From contig JARFTX010000006.1 of assembly GCA_029289265.1 (NCBI GenBank), positions 37,231 through 101,230 on the forward strand: a stretch of DNA of 64,000 nucleotides, written 5' to 3'. The notes under the pieces were generated by a model that did no database searches, was not told the DNA's origin, and worked only from the letters and a program-made list of their open reading frames with translations. Within the stretch, counting starts at the first letter, position 1. The number at the start of each line of letters is the position of its first letter. The DNA comes from Gammaproteobacteria bacterium. Lineage in GTDB: Bacteria; Pseudomonadota; Gammaproteobacteria; Burkholderiales; Rhodocyclaceae. Shown here piece by piece: positions 19,270 to 28,946 of the stretch. Position numbers and translations under genes: made by a program.

Positions 19270-19566
19270 ATGAAAGCCACCCAGCTCGTCTCGACGCGTA
19301 TCCCATACTCGGAGTCGGCTTTTGCAGAACTCGTGCTGTGGCGCCTGCCTCAACCCGTAGCGGGATCAGCCCATGGCTTCAAGTATCGGCTCGCCTACAT
19401 AGTTCGTGGCGAATGCGTTCTCCGTTACGACAACGAGGTTGGGAAAGGCGATCATCGACATGTTGGCCCAACTGAAAGCCCCTACACCTTCACGACACCG
19501 GAGAAATTGATTGCCGACTTCCAACGTGACATTGAGAGGTGGAACGATGAAAACCTTGACTCTTGA
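19261..19566 (+). CDS. TumE-like (DUF6516) toxin
   Basis: A 101-residue protein with the pattern of the DUF6516/TumE toxin family: FAELVLWRLPQPVAGSAHGFKYRLAYI, then RGECVLRYDNEVGKGDHRHVG and YTFTTPEKLIADFQRDI. The GKGDH-H motif and tyrosine-rich core are the most conserved parts. TumE-type proteins act as toxins with an HTH antitoxin encoded just downstream; the molecular target is not known to me. The 3' end overlaps the antitoxin gene by 20 bases. The start is ATG 19261 with GAGGTG at eight bases; MSNMKA has an alternative Met at codon 4. Confidence 0.7.
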   Translation: MSNMKATQLVSTRIPYSESAFAELVLWRLPQPVAGSAHGFKYRLAYIVRGECVLRYDNEVGKGDHRHVGPTESPYTFTTPEKLIADFQRDIERWNDENLDS

Positions 19567-19894
19567 CGTCCGGTCGCCTTCTGACGCGATGGCCGACTTC
19601 ACTCAAGCCTGGATGACAGGCAAACCGCAACGGTCCGCCCGTATCAGCTTTGCCACGCCTGAACTGCTCTGGAAGGTGCTTACCGAAAAGCGGTGGGAAC
19701 TGCTGAAGGCTTTGTGTGGGGCGGGCCCCGTGTCGATTCGTGAGGCTGCCCGTCGCGTCGGCCGCGACGTGAAGGCTGTCCACGGCGATGTGACGGCGCT
19801 GCTGAACGCTGGGGTGCTTTACCGTACCGATGACGGCCAGATCGTCTTTCCGTTTGAGGCCGTGAAAGTCGAGTTCCTTTTGCAGGCGGCATGA
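19547..19894 (+). CDS. TumA-like HTH antitoxin / regulator
   Basis: A 115-residue protein with a central winged-helix segment (LTEKRWELLKALCGAGPVSI, REAARRVGRDVKAVHGDVTAL) and a C-terminal wing (GVLYRTDDGQIVFPFEAVKV). This matches the HTH partner that follows TumE/DUF6516 toxins. ATG 19547 is used because it lies inside the toxin gene with normal coupling; an upstream in-frame start at 19511 is less likely. Expected to neutralise the toxin and bind the dyad upstream of it. Confidence 0.7.
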   Translation: MKTLTLDVRSPSDAMADFTQAWMTGKPQRSARISFATPELLWKVLTEKRWELLKALCGAGPVSIREAARRVGRDVKAVHGDVTALLNAGVLYRTDDGQIVFPFEAVKVEFLLQAA

Positions 19895-20092
19895 ACCAGA
19901 GGCCGAGCCCGGCCGTCGATCGAACCTGCGCGAAGAGCCGCGCCGACCGCTCACTTCTATGCTGGGTGTCTCAGTAGTGGAAACGCAATGGGTCCAGACG
20001 AACCGTCCGCGGCTGGCCATTTCACCTTCTGCACCATTCAATGCGGCTGCGATCGCCCCGAGATTGGGCTGCGAGATGACGCCTCCGCACAC

Positions 20093-20452
20093 CTATGGCG
20101 CGCGCTCCATGCGAACGCGTCCGGCGAGTTCTCGCAGCGCCGGTCCGGCCGAGCGAGGGCTCAGTGCCCGCAGGAGTCTTCGGCTCCACGGCAGCGCCTG
20201 CGCGGCGCGGCCGTCGCCCGGTACCGGCTGCAGCACGAACTCGGCACCGTCGCGCGACGACAGCACGGCCGTGGTCGCCAGCGCCAGCTCGAACGCCCGC
20301 CCCGCCGTGAGAACGACGTCGCGCGTATCGCCGTACTGCGTGATCCACAGCGTGCCGCGGCGGCACCGAACCTCGATATCGACCGCATCCTCGACAATCA
20401 GTGATTCGCCCGCTGCCAGGGCAAGCTCCTTCAGTCTCGCGTGGGTGTCCAT
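20093..20452 (-). CDS. DUF2917-domain protein
   Basis: A 119-residue protein. The segment AGESLIVEDAVDIEVRCRRG followed by TLWITQYGDTRDVVLTAGRAF is the DUF2917 signature: a short beta-rich, cupin-like repeat with Gly-Thr-Leu-Trp-Ile-Thr. The C-terminus is Arg/Ala-rich. It is divergent from a LysR regulator, a pairing that recurs in betaproteobacteria, so it is probably a target of that regulator. Function is unknown. ATG 20452 is used; the 27 residues before it in the open frame are Cys/Arg-rich and unlike protein. The stretch 19895-20092 shows no gene. Confidence 0.72.
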   Translation of the reverse strand: MDTHARLKELALAAGESLIVEDAVDIEVRCRRGTLWITQYGDTRDVVLTAGRAFELALATTAVLSSRDGAEFVLQPVPGDGRAAQALPWSRRLLRALSPRSAGPALRELAGRVRMERAP

Positions 20453-20552
20453 GGCGTCCTCCGTTGCGCTGCGATGAATGCGTAAAACGCATCTACACGA
20501 CCCGTGCACAACGGAGTATCGTGAGCAATTCAATCATTCACAAACGGTCGTT

Positions 20553-20581
20553 TTGCATGTGTTGCATGCATTTTTTGCATG
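20553..20581. promoter_or_regulatory. Three TTGCATG repeats before the LysR gene
   Basis: TTGCATG occurs at 20553-20559, 20562-20568 and 20575-20581; the last copy includes the LysR start codon. The region is AT-rich and lies in the intergenic gap shared with the DUF2917 gene. It may be the site where the regulator controls itself and the divergent gene. Confidence 0.45.
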
Positions 20582-21532
20582 GATAGAACGCTACTGGATC
20601 TCCCCCCGCTCGATCCCCTGCGCGGTTTCGTCGCGGCCGCGCGGCATCTGAGCTTCACGCGCGCCGCGAACGAACTGTGTCTCACCCAGTCGGCCATCAG
20701 CCGGCAGGTGCAGGCGCTGGAGGCCGCACTGGGCGTCACCCTGTTCGTGCGTCGCGTGCGCAGCCTCGCCCTGACGCCCGAAGGCGCGCGGCTCGCTGCG
20801 GCCGCGCAGGCCTGGCTGAGCGACTACGCCACCCTGTCGGCGTCGCTGCGCGAACCGGGATCGCGTCCCGTCACCGTGACGGCATCGATCGGCATCGCCG
20901 CGTTGTGGCTGGTGCCGCGGCTCTCGCGTTTTCACGATCGATATCCCGGGATCGACGTGAGGCTGGACGCGACCAACCGCATCGTCGACCTGGCTCGGGA
21001 CGGCATCGATCTCGCGATCCGCTACTGCGCCGACCGCGATGCCCCGGCCGGGGCGCGCCGGCTGTTCGGCGAGACGGTGGTGCCGGTCGCCAGCCCGGCA
21101 CTGGCCTCCGCACCGCTGGACCGGGCGACGCTGCCCACGTCGGTGCTGCTCGACTACGACGATCCGCACTACCCGTGGCTGCGCTGGGACGACTGGCTCG
21201 CGGCCATGGGGCTCGCCGATGTGCGCCCGCGCGCGGTGCTCACCTTCAGCCACTACGATCAGCTCGTTCACGCGGCGGTCGCCGGCCAGGGCATCGCAAT
21301 CGGCCGCACCGAACTGGTTTCGGACCTCATTGCCGATGGCCGACTCGCGATCGTCGGTGCGTCATGCCGAGCAGTCGACGGGCGCAGCTACTGGCTCGTG
21401 GAGACCCCTGGCGTGCAACGCCCCGCCGTCGCGCAGTTCGCACGCTGGGTGGAAGATGAGGCCGTCGTGCACGGGAACTCCGCCGACCCTGCCCCCTTAC
21501 GATCGCCTGCGCGTACCCGCCGCCCCCGCTGA
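20579..21532 (+). CDS. LysR-family regulator, GcvA-like
   Basis: A 317-residue transcription factor. The N-terminal winged HTH (LRGFVAAARHLSFTRAANEL, CLTQSAISRQVQALE) is canonical. The effector domain begins near residue 90 (VTVTASIGIAALWLVPRLSRF) and contains GIDLAIRYCADRD, typical of the GcvA/AmpR-like branch. No Shine-Dalgarno is apparent before ATG 20579, which overlaps the third TTGCATG copy. The C-terminal tail is Pro/Arg-rich. Divergence from the DUF2917 gene suggests local control. Confidence 0.88.
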   Translation: MDRTLLDLPPLDPLRGFVAAARHLSFTRAANELCLTQSAISRQVQALEAALGVTLFVRRVRSLALTPEGARLAAAAQAWLSDYATLSASLREPGSRPVTVTASIGIAALWLVPRLSRFHDRYPGIDVRLDATNRIVDLARDGIDLAIRYCADRDAPAGARRLFGETVVPVASPALASAPLDRATLPTSVLLDYDDPHYPWLRWDDWLAAMGLADVRPRAVLTFSHYDQLVHAAVAGQGIAIGRTELVSDLIADGRLAIVGASCRAVDGRSYWLVETPGVQRPAVAQFARWVEDEAVVHGNSADPAPLRSPARTRRPR

Positions 21533-21712
21533 TCCGGGCACCGGCCGGCCTCGATGCGGCCGACCGGGGTCGCCGGGCACCGCCCGGGGTCTCGCGTCCG
21601 GGGATCGCCTTCTGTCCCGCACGTACTATGCTTATCGGTAGGCGGCGCCCCCGCGCGGCAGCGCGGGCCGATGGGCCGCCACTCCGAAGCAGACCACGAC
21701 CGAGGAGGCGCC

Positions 21713-22096
21713 ATGCCCTTCATGCTCAAGATCCAGTGGGACATCAAGCCCGGCCGCGAGGCCGATTTCAGGGCCAACCAGACGGCGCTGTGCAAGGTGA
21801 TGCTCGATCACCCCGGCGTGATCTGCTACCACGCCGACTACCCGTCGGCGCGGGTCAGCGAATGGACCGAGATCTACGCCACCGACGAATCCTTCGAGGC
21901 GCACCTCGCCAACGACAAGGGCAAGGCGCCGCTCGCCGCGGTCATCGACGCCTGCGACAAGATCACCTGCCGCTGCTGGGGGAATCCCAACGCCCGCTCG
22001 AAGGAAATCCTCGCCGGTTTCGGCACGACCTACCACGACACCGCCGAGAACGCCTTCGTGCTCAACCCGCGGGCCGACAAGGATTCGCGCGTCTAG
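21713..22096 (+). CDS. Antibiotic-biosynthesis-monooxygenase-like (dimeric alpha/beta barrel) protein
   Basis: A 127-residue protein. MPFMLKIQWDIKPGREADFR resembles the first strand and helix of ABM-type dimeric alpha/beta barrels, with SEWTEIYATDESFEAHLAND as the repeated strand-helix. The C-terminal part (CRCWGNPNARSKEILAGFG) is less typical. Such proteins are cofactor-free oxygenases or heme-degrading enzymes, but no activity can be assigned. The start at ATG 21713 is supported by GAGGAGGCG. The 180 bases before it hold no gene, and it stands alone. Confidence 0.6.
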   Translation: MPFMLKIQWDIKPGREADFRANQTALCKVMLDHPGVICYHADYPSARVSEWTEIYATDESFEAHLANDKGKAPLAAVIDACDKITCRCWGNPNARSKEILAGFGTTYHDTAENAFVLNPRADKDSRV

Positions 22097-22542
22097 CCGC
22101 GGCGCGCACGGCGGCGCGGAAGGCGACAACCTGTCCGCGGTGTTCCTTGCCAATAGAGTCGAAAACACCCGGCATGTCGCTGGGCGTTCTTGCTCGTGAT
22201 GGTGAGAACTGGATCGTCGGTCCGAGGCAACACGTGATTCGCGAGCAAGCAGCGCGTGACGGTTCCGACAAGGTCAGCAGTTCAGCCGGTGCTGCCGGTC
22301 AGGCGACGAGTCGTGACCGACTCAGATCGGCCAGGAGGAGCCGTTAGCCGTTCGCACAAACCCGCTAATCAGCCGTCAGATATACAGCTGAAAGCGGCTG
22401 CCCGAATCGCGTAGCTCGTAAAACCGCGAGGGCGGCGACCCTACGCCCATCTCCTGCTCGTCGTGTCCACGAACAGCCGGGCAAATGCGTACTGCAACAC
22501 CTGACCCTAGAGCCCCGTAGGCCAGGAAAAATGGGTGCGGCG
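22097..22542. other. 446-bp gap without a recognised gene
   Basis: Short frames on both strands look unlike protein and have no ribosome site. No transposase, tRNA or convincing terminator was recognised. It separates the ABM-like gene from the convergent hicAB unit. Confidence 0.5.
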
Positions 22543-22860
22543 TTACGTCTGAGGTGCTCGGCGCTTGCGTCGGGGCTTCGCTGGATTCACCTCGGCGGCA
22601 TCCACGGTGGCAGGGCTAATCGTTTCGGGTTTGATCAGGCCGACCTTGGAGATGCCGACCATTGCGCCCGGCAAGGCAGTGTCCTTGGTCGGTCCGACAC
22701 GGCCGGCGGCAAACTGAAGCTCGACGAGAAGGTCGTAACTGCCTTCGTGCAGACCGTAGTGCTTGATCAGCGCGACGGTCAGCTCCCGCATGTCGAGCAA
22801 CTCGCCAATGGGCACGGGCGCAGGGGCGACCTTGGGCACTGCGGCGTCAGTGGGTGACAT
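22543..22860 (-). CDS. Conserved hypothetical protein downstream of hicB
   Basis: A 105-residue protein with a core MRELTVALIKHYGLHEGSYD and an ALPGAMVGISKVGLIK segment, ending in a basic tail (KPRRKRRAPQT). The domain is not named, although the central segment looks like a conserved family often found with mobile or phage-related genes (impression only). It overlaps the hicB end by 14 bases and so belongs to the hicAB transcript. Confidence 0.55.
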   Translation of the reverse strand: MSPTDAAVPKVAPAPVPIGELLDMRELTVALIKHYGLHEGSYDLLVELQFAAGRVGPTKDTALPGAMVGISKVGLIKPETISPATVDAAEVNPAKPRRKRRAPQT

Positions 22861-23299
22861 GCGCCCCCCCCCAGGCCGTGCCGCCGGAAACGGCGGCGGC
22901 CAATGTCTCAGTTATGCCTTGAGACGTACCGTGAAGCGTGATAGTTACCGTGTGATTCACCTCGCACGGCGCATCGAGATAGTGTGACAGAGCGTGGCCG
23001 ACCAGATCGTTCAATGAGCGTTGCTCCTGCACGGCGCGCAGCGCAGCGGCCCTGTGCAAATCGGGCGATATGCGCAGCTGAAACTGCCCTCTAAAGGGCT
23101 TCTGCGGCTCCTTGCCGATTGCCTCACAGGTCTCGATGTAGTCGTCGACGGCCGCCTCGAATGCCCCCTGAAGGCCTTCTGGGCTGCCGGCTATGTAGGT
23201 AACCAGGTCGCCAATGAAAAGAATCTTCCCCCGGCACACGAGTCGATCCATATCAACTTCTGCTGTGCCTTCGTACCCTTTGTATTTCAGCACGTCCAT
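22847..23299 (-). CDS. hicB: HicB-family antitoxin
   Basis: A 150-residue antitoxin. The N-terminal HicB fold (MDVLKYKGYEGTAEVDMDRL, VTYIAGSPEGLQGAFEAAVD, DYIETCEAIGKEPQKPFRG) is followed by a ribbon-helix-helix/Arc-like module (FQLRISPDLHRAAALRAVQE), the DNA-binding part of long HicB proteins. It extends further at the C-terminus than short HicB. It lies eight bases after hicA in the usual toxin-first order, and should sequester HicA and repress the operon. Confidence 0.88.
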   Translation of the reverse strand: MDVLKYKGYEGTAEVDMDRLVCRGKILFIGDLVTYIAGSPEGLQGAFEAAVDDYIETCEAIGKEPQKPFRGQFQLRISPDLHRAAALRAVQEQRSLNDLVGHALSHYLDAPCEVNHTVTITLHGTSQGITETLAAAVSGGTAWGGAHVTH

Positions 23300-23307
23300 G
23301 GCTCTTC

Positions 23308-23562
23308 CTAAATTATTCCGTTATCCCGCAGATGCTGCACGACATCCCGAACGCAACCTTTATCGACGTTGGGTTCGGGGTGCGGTTCATGGCAGATGAT
23401 CAATGCTTTGGTCTGCGCATGCACAAACTTGCGTCCCGAGCCTTTCCCAGAGAGGGTTTCATAGCCAAGAGACTTCAAGAGCGTGACCATGTCGGACCAC
23501 TTGAAGTCGGACGGTGTTGGTGAGGCGCATAGCTTGGCTAACAGTTTCTGCTGTTTTGACAT
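23308..23562 (-). CDS. hicA: HicA-family mRNA interferase toxin
   Basis: An 84-residue dsRBD-like toxin. WSDMVTLLKSLGYETLSGKG is the first helix/strand, SGRKFVHAQTKALIICHEPHP carries the conserved His, and RDVVQHLRDNGII is the closing helix. HicA cleaves mRNA; in this subgroup the catalytic His lies in KFVH rather than GSHH. The gene heads the hicA-hicB-hypothetical operon and has a 15-bp palindrome 32 bases upstream of its ATG. Confidence 0.87.
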   Translation of the reverse strand: MSKQQKLLAKLCASPTPSDFKWSDMVTLLKSLGYETLSGKGSGRKFVHAQTKALIICHEPHPEPNVDKGCVRDVVQHLRDNGII

Positions 23563-23593
23563 TGAACTTTAGCTCATGTTACGGAGAGAGTGT

Positions 23594-23608
23594 AACTGAA
23601 ATTCAGTT
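23594..23608. promoter_or_regulatory. 15-bp palindrome, probable hicAB operator
   Basis: AACTGAA-A-TTCAGTT is perfectly symmetrical about one base and lies 32-46 bases upstream of hicA. HicB antitoxins bind such dyads. A -10-like element is not obvious between it and the start, so its exact relation to the promoter is open. Confidence 0.5.
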
Positions 23609-24003
23609 TCTTGGCGTTGGTCACGAGTATTCGAACGGGAGGTGCATCACCCAGGGCGTCGCGCTCGCCGTTGCCCATTGTCATCGGGTCCTAGAGCGGG
23701 ATGTCGTCCTGCATGGGGAAGCATAGTAGCGCGCAAGCGCATGGTGCAACGCAACGAATGCATGGTGTCAGGTCTTGCAATCCACCAATGATGGCCGCCT
23801 TGGCCAATCAGTTGAAGGTTGTCGCGCGCATGCAAGCGGCAGGTCAGCCCCAGATACCTGCCCTTTAGATTTTCGAGGGGCAACCGGCAGGTGTGGGTCG
23901 ATAGCGGTAGTCCAGCCGCCGAGCATTGAGCGGCACCTCTGGCCGATCACACGACGCCCGCTTTGAAGCGCTCAGTTCGACCTCATCCCCGACCAACTAA
24001 CGA
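23609..24003. other. About 395-bp gap without a recognised gene
   Basis: Only short frames occur, none with a ribosome site or a familiar domain. A TACTAT element on the minus strand near 23725 could be a distant hicA promoter. The right end runs into the glmS terminator. Confidence 0.45.
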
Positions 24004-24028
24004 AAACGCCCGGACGAGCCGGGCGTTT
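24004..24028 (-). terminator. Rho-independent terminator after glmS
   Basis: AAACGCCCGG, a five-base loop and CCGGGCGTTT form a perfect ten-pair stem. On the minus strand it runs into TTTT. It lies 87 bases beyond the glmS stop and ends the glmU-glmS transcript. Confidence 0.75.
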
Positions 24029-24114
24029 ACATGAGGCAGTCCAGTGCTCGACTTTATTGCCCGGTTTTCGACTTTAACTGTCAGGATCACCAAGGCCGGA
24101 ACGATGTGTGGCGC

Positions 24115-25941
<1,827 letters not shown>

Positions 25942-25959
25942 GGCCAGTTCTCCCTGTCG

Positions 25960-27324
25960 CTATTTCTTGGCGGGTTTGACCGGACGCTTCCAGCCCGCAA
26001 GGCTCGCCTGGCGGGCACGCGACACGGTGAGCTGCTCGGGCGGCGCGTCCTTGGTGAGCGTGGTGCCGGCACCGAGCGTGGCGCCGCGCCCCACCCGCAC
26101 CGGCGCGACGAGTTGGGTGTCCGAGCCGATGAAGACGTCGTCCTCGATCACCGTGCGGTGCTTGTTGGCGCCGTCGTAGTTGCAGGTGATCGTTCCGGCG
26201 CCGATGTTCACCCGCTGGCCGACGTCGGCATCGCCGACGTAGGCGAGGTGGTTGGCCTTGGAGTGGGCGTCGATCGTGCTGTTCTTGACCTCGACGAAGT
26301 TGCCGAGATGGACCTCGTCGGCGAGCCGCGTGCCGGGGCGGGTGCGCGCGTACGGGCCGATCACGCAGGCTTCGCCGGTGCTCGTGCCCTCGACGTGCGA
26401 GAACGGGGCGAGCCGCGTGCCGGCGCCGAGCGTGGCGTCGCGCACGACACAGTGGGCGCCGACGCGCACGCCGTCGCCGAGCACGACGCGGCCCTCGAAG
26501 ACGCAGCCGACGTCGATCTCGACGTCTCGTCCGCATTCGAGCGTGCCGCGCACGTCGAGGCGGGCCGGATCGATCACGGTGACACCGCCGTCCATCAGCG
26601 CCTCGGCGATGTTGCGCTGGCCGATGCGCTCGAGCTCGGCGAGCTGGCGCTTGCTGTTGACGCCGAGCGTCTCCCAGACAGCGGCGGGCTGCACGGTCGA
26701 GACCGGCACGCCGTCGGCGACCGCGAGCGCGATGATGTCGGTCAGGTAGTACTCGCCCTGGGCGTTGCGGTTCGTGACGCGGCCGAGCCAGTCGCGCAGG
26801 CGCTCGATCGGCGCGATCAGGATGCCGGTGTTCACCTCGCGCACGGCGAGCTCCTCGGCGGTGGCGTCCTTCTGCTCGACGATGCGCACGACGCGGCCAT
26901 TTGCGTCGCGAATGATGCGTCCGTAGCCGGTGGGGTCATCGAGTGCGACGGTGAGGAGCGCGAGCCCTCCTCCCTCACCCGCGGCGCACAGGCGCTCGAG
27001 CGTCGCCACGCTCGTGAGCGGCACGTCACCGTACAGAACGAGTGCGGCGTCGCCGTCTTCGAGCTGCGGCATCGCCTGCTGCACGGCATGTCCCGTGCCG
27101 AGTTGGGGTTCCTGGCGCGCCCAGACGAGGCCGGGGCCGTCGAGACGCTCGCGCACGAGCTCGCCGCCATGGCCGTAGACGACGCAGATGCGCCGCGGCG
27201 CGAGCGCCTGCGCAGTCTCCAGCACATGCGCGAGCAGGGGCCGGCCGGCGAGCGGCTGCAGCACCTTGGGCAAGTCCGAACGCATGCGCGTGCCCTTGCC
27301 GGCCGCGAGAATCACCACATCCAT
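25960..27324 (-). CDS. glmU: Bifunctional GlmU (GlcNAc-1-P uridyltransferase / GlcN-1-P acetyltransferase)
   Basis: GlmU acetylates glucosamine-1-phosphate and joins it to UTP, giving UDP-GlcNAc for peptidoglycan and LPS. The 454-residue protein has the nucleotidyltransferase motif [20 protein letters not shown] and YGDVPL in the N-terminal half. The left-handed beta-helix of hexapeptide repeats follows from about residue 250, with [15 protein letters not shown] and the acetyl-CoA site [10 protein letters not shown]. glmM is not in the window. It is divergent from the MaoC-Pta operon. Confidence 0.97.
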   Translation of the reverse strand: MDVVILAAGKGTRMRSDLPKVLQPLAGRPLLAHVLETAQALAPRRICVVYGHGGELVRERLDGPGLVWARQEPQLGTGHAVQQAMPQLEDGDAALVLYGDVPLTSVATLERLCAAGEGGGLALLTVALDDPTGYGRIIRDANGRVVRIVEQKDATAEELAVREVNTGILIAPIERLRDWLGRVTNRNAQGEYYLTDIIALAVADGVPVSTVQPAAVWETLGVNSKRQLAELERIGQRNIAEALMDGGVTVIDPARLDVRGTLECGRDVEIDVGCVFEGRVVLGDGVRVGAHCVVRDATLGAGTRLAPFSHVEGTSTGEACVIGPYARTRPGTRLADEVHLGNFVEVKNSTIDAHSKANHLAYVGDADVGQRVNIGAGTITCNYDGANKHRTVIEDDVFIGSDTQLVAPVRVGRGATLGAGTTLTKDAPPEQLTVSRARQASLAGWKRPVKPAKK

Positions 27325-27490
27325 ATCAACCCCGGAAGCCCGAATCCGGCGGCGATTCTATCATGCGACCCGACACCTCCCCGTGACCGGTTTGGTATCC
27401 GATCGCAACGCTTGCCGCGCTCGCCGGCAGGGTCCGATTGTGCACCGCAACTTTGTTGACTTTTCGCACATTCGTGCAACCTGGGGCAGG

Positions 27491-27496
27491 TAAAAT
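27491..27496 (+). promoter_or_regulatory. Putative -10 element (TAAAAT) of the MaoC-Pta/ackA operon
   Basis: TAAAAT lies 38 bases upstream of the start codon; the -35 is weak. The surrounding 70 bases are rich in GTGCA/TGCA words (ATTGTGCACC, TTCGTGCAACC, TTGCATTGCACA), which could be operator sites for a regulator such as PhaR; that is speculative. Confidence 0.35.
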
Positions 27497-27533
27497 AGTC
27501 ATTTATTGCATTGCACACATCGAGAGAACCGTC

Positions 27534-28946
27534 ATGGACAAGGCCATAGTCCAACATATCCAGAACCTCACCTTCGACGAGATCCAGGTGGGCGACCAGG
27601 CTCAACTGGTGCGCACGCTCCGTCCGGACGACATCCACCTCTTCGCCGCGATGTCGGGCGACGTCAATCCGACCCACGTCGACCCCGAGTTCGCGCGCTC
27701 GAGCCAGTTCCGCGAGATCGTCGGCCACAGCATGTGGGGCAGCACGCTGATCTCCTCGATCCTCGGCACCGAGTTTCCCGGCCCCGGCACGGTCTATGTG
27801 TCGCAGTCGCTCAACTTCTGGCGCCCGATTACCATCGGCGACACGCTGACCATCACCGTCACCTGCCGCGAGAAGTACGACCACAACCACCACCTGGTGC
27901 TCGACTGCGTCGCGCTGAATCAGGACGGCCTCAAGGTGATCGACGGCATCGCCGAAGTGCAGGCGCCGACCGAGAAGATCAAGCGCCCGCGCTTCAACCT
28001 GCCCGATGTGACGATCTCCGACCGCGAGCTGCGCTACCGCCACCTGCTGTCGATCACCCAGGGCCTCTCCCCGATCCCGATCGCGGTTGCCCATCCGTGC
28101 GATGTCGAGTCGCTGCGCGGCCCGATCCAGGCGGCCCAGGCCGGCCTCGTCGACCCCATCCTGGTCGGCCCCGAAGCCAAGATCCGCGCGGTGGCCGAAG
28201 AGCACGACATCGACATCCGCGGCTTTCGCATCGTCGATGTGCCGCACAGCCACGCCGCGGCCGAGGCGGCGGTCGCCCTGTGTCGCGACGGGGGCGTGGA
28301 AGCGCTGATGAAGGGCTCCCTCCACACCGACGAGCTGATGCGCGAGGTCGTCTCCAAGAGCGGGGGCCTGCGCACGAACCGGCGCGTGAGCCACGTCTTC
28401 ATGGCCGACGTGCCGACTTATCCGCATCCGCTGCTGATCACCGACGCGGCCATCAACATCGCGCCGACGCTGGAAGAAAAGGTCGACATCATTCAGAACG
28501 CGATCGACCTGGGCATCGTGCTCGGTCTCGCCGAGCCCAAGGTGGCGATCCTCTCCGCGGTCGAGACGGTGACCTCCAAGCTGCGCTCGACGATCGACGC
28601 CGCGTCGCTGTGCAAGATGGCCGATCGCGGCCAGATCCGCGGCGGGCTCCTCGATGGACCGCTCGCCTTCGACAACGCGGTCTCGCTGGTCGCGGCCAAG
28701 ACGAAGGGCATTCGCTCGGCGGTCGCCGGCAACGCCGACATCCTGGTCGTACCCGACCTCGAGTCCGGCAACATGGTGGCGAAGCAGCTCGAGTACCTGG
28801 CCAACGCGCTGATGGCCGGCGTCGTGCTCGGCGCGCGCGTGCCCATCGTGCTGACCAGCCGCGCCGACACCGCCGAGACGCGCACCGCCTCGTGCGCGAT
28901 CGCCCAGCTGATGGCGCACAGAAAGCGCGAAGCGGCGCACAAATGA
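27534..28946 (+). CDS. Bifunctional MaoC-type enoyl-CoA hydratase / phosphate acyltransferase
   Basis: A 470-residue fusion. The N-terminal ~150 residues are a MaoC hotdog hydratase (HLFAAMSGDVNPTHVDPEFA with the catalytic Asp/His, and VGHSMWGSTLISSIL). Residues about 170-470 are a phosphate acetyl/butyryltransferase (PTA_PTB) domain (DPILVGPEAKIRAVAEEH, GSLHTDELMREV, AILSAVETV, LESGNMVAKQLEYLA). Together with ackA it can turn an acyl-CoA into acyl-phosphate and then ATP, or the reverse, and link to beta-oxidation or PHB intermediates through the hydratase. Start ATG 27534 gives MDKAIVQHIQNLTF; the upstream frame is leader. The stop overlaps the ackA start. Confidence 0.9.
   Translation: MDKAIVQHIQNLTFDEIQVGDQAQLVRTLRPDDIHLFAAMSGDVNPTHVDPEFARSSQFREIVGHSMWGSTLISSILGTEFPGPGTVYVSQSLNFWRPITIGDTLTITVTCREKYDHNHHLVLDCVALNQDGLKVIDGIAEVQAPTEKIKRPRFNLPDVTISDRELRYRHLLSITQGLSPIPIAVAHPCDVESLRGPIQAAQAGLVDPILVGPEAKIRAVAEEHDIDIRGFRIVDVPHSHAAAEAAVALCRDGGVEALMKGSLHTDELMREVVSKSGGLRTNRRVSHVFMADVPTYPHPLLITDAAINIAPTLEEKVDIIQNAIDLGIVLGLAEPKVAILSAVETVTSKLRSTIDAASLCKMADRGQIRGGLLDGPLAFDNAVSLVAAKTKGIRSAVAGNADILVVPDLESGNMVAKQLEYLANALMAGVVLGARVPIVLTSRADTAETRTASCAIAQLMAHRKREAAHK

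Noticed and set aside
23514..23726. 70-codon plus-strand frame with a hydrophobic start (signal-like)
   Set aside because: Overlaps the hicA 5' region and the hicAB operator; no ribosome site and no downstream support.
23740..23800. TGTCAGGTCTTGCAAT-type sequence that recalls footprints near REP-associated transposases
   Set aside because: A vague memory match only; no paired repeat or transposase fragment was found nearby.
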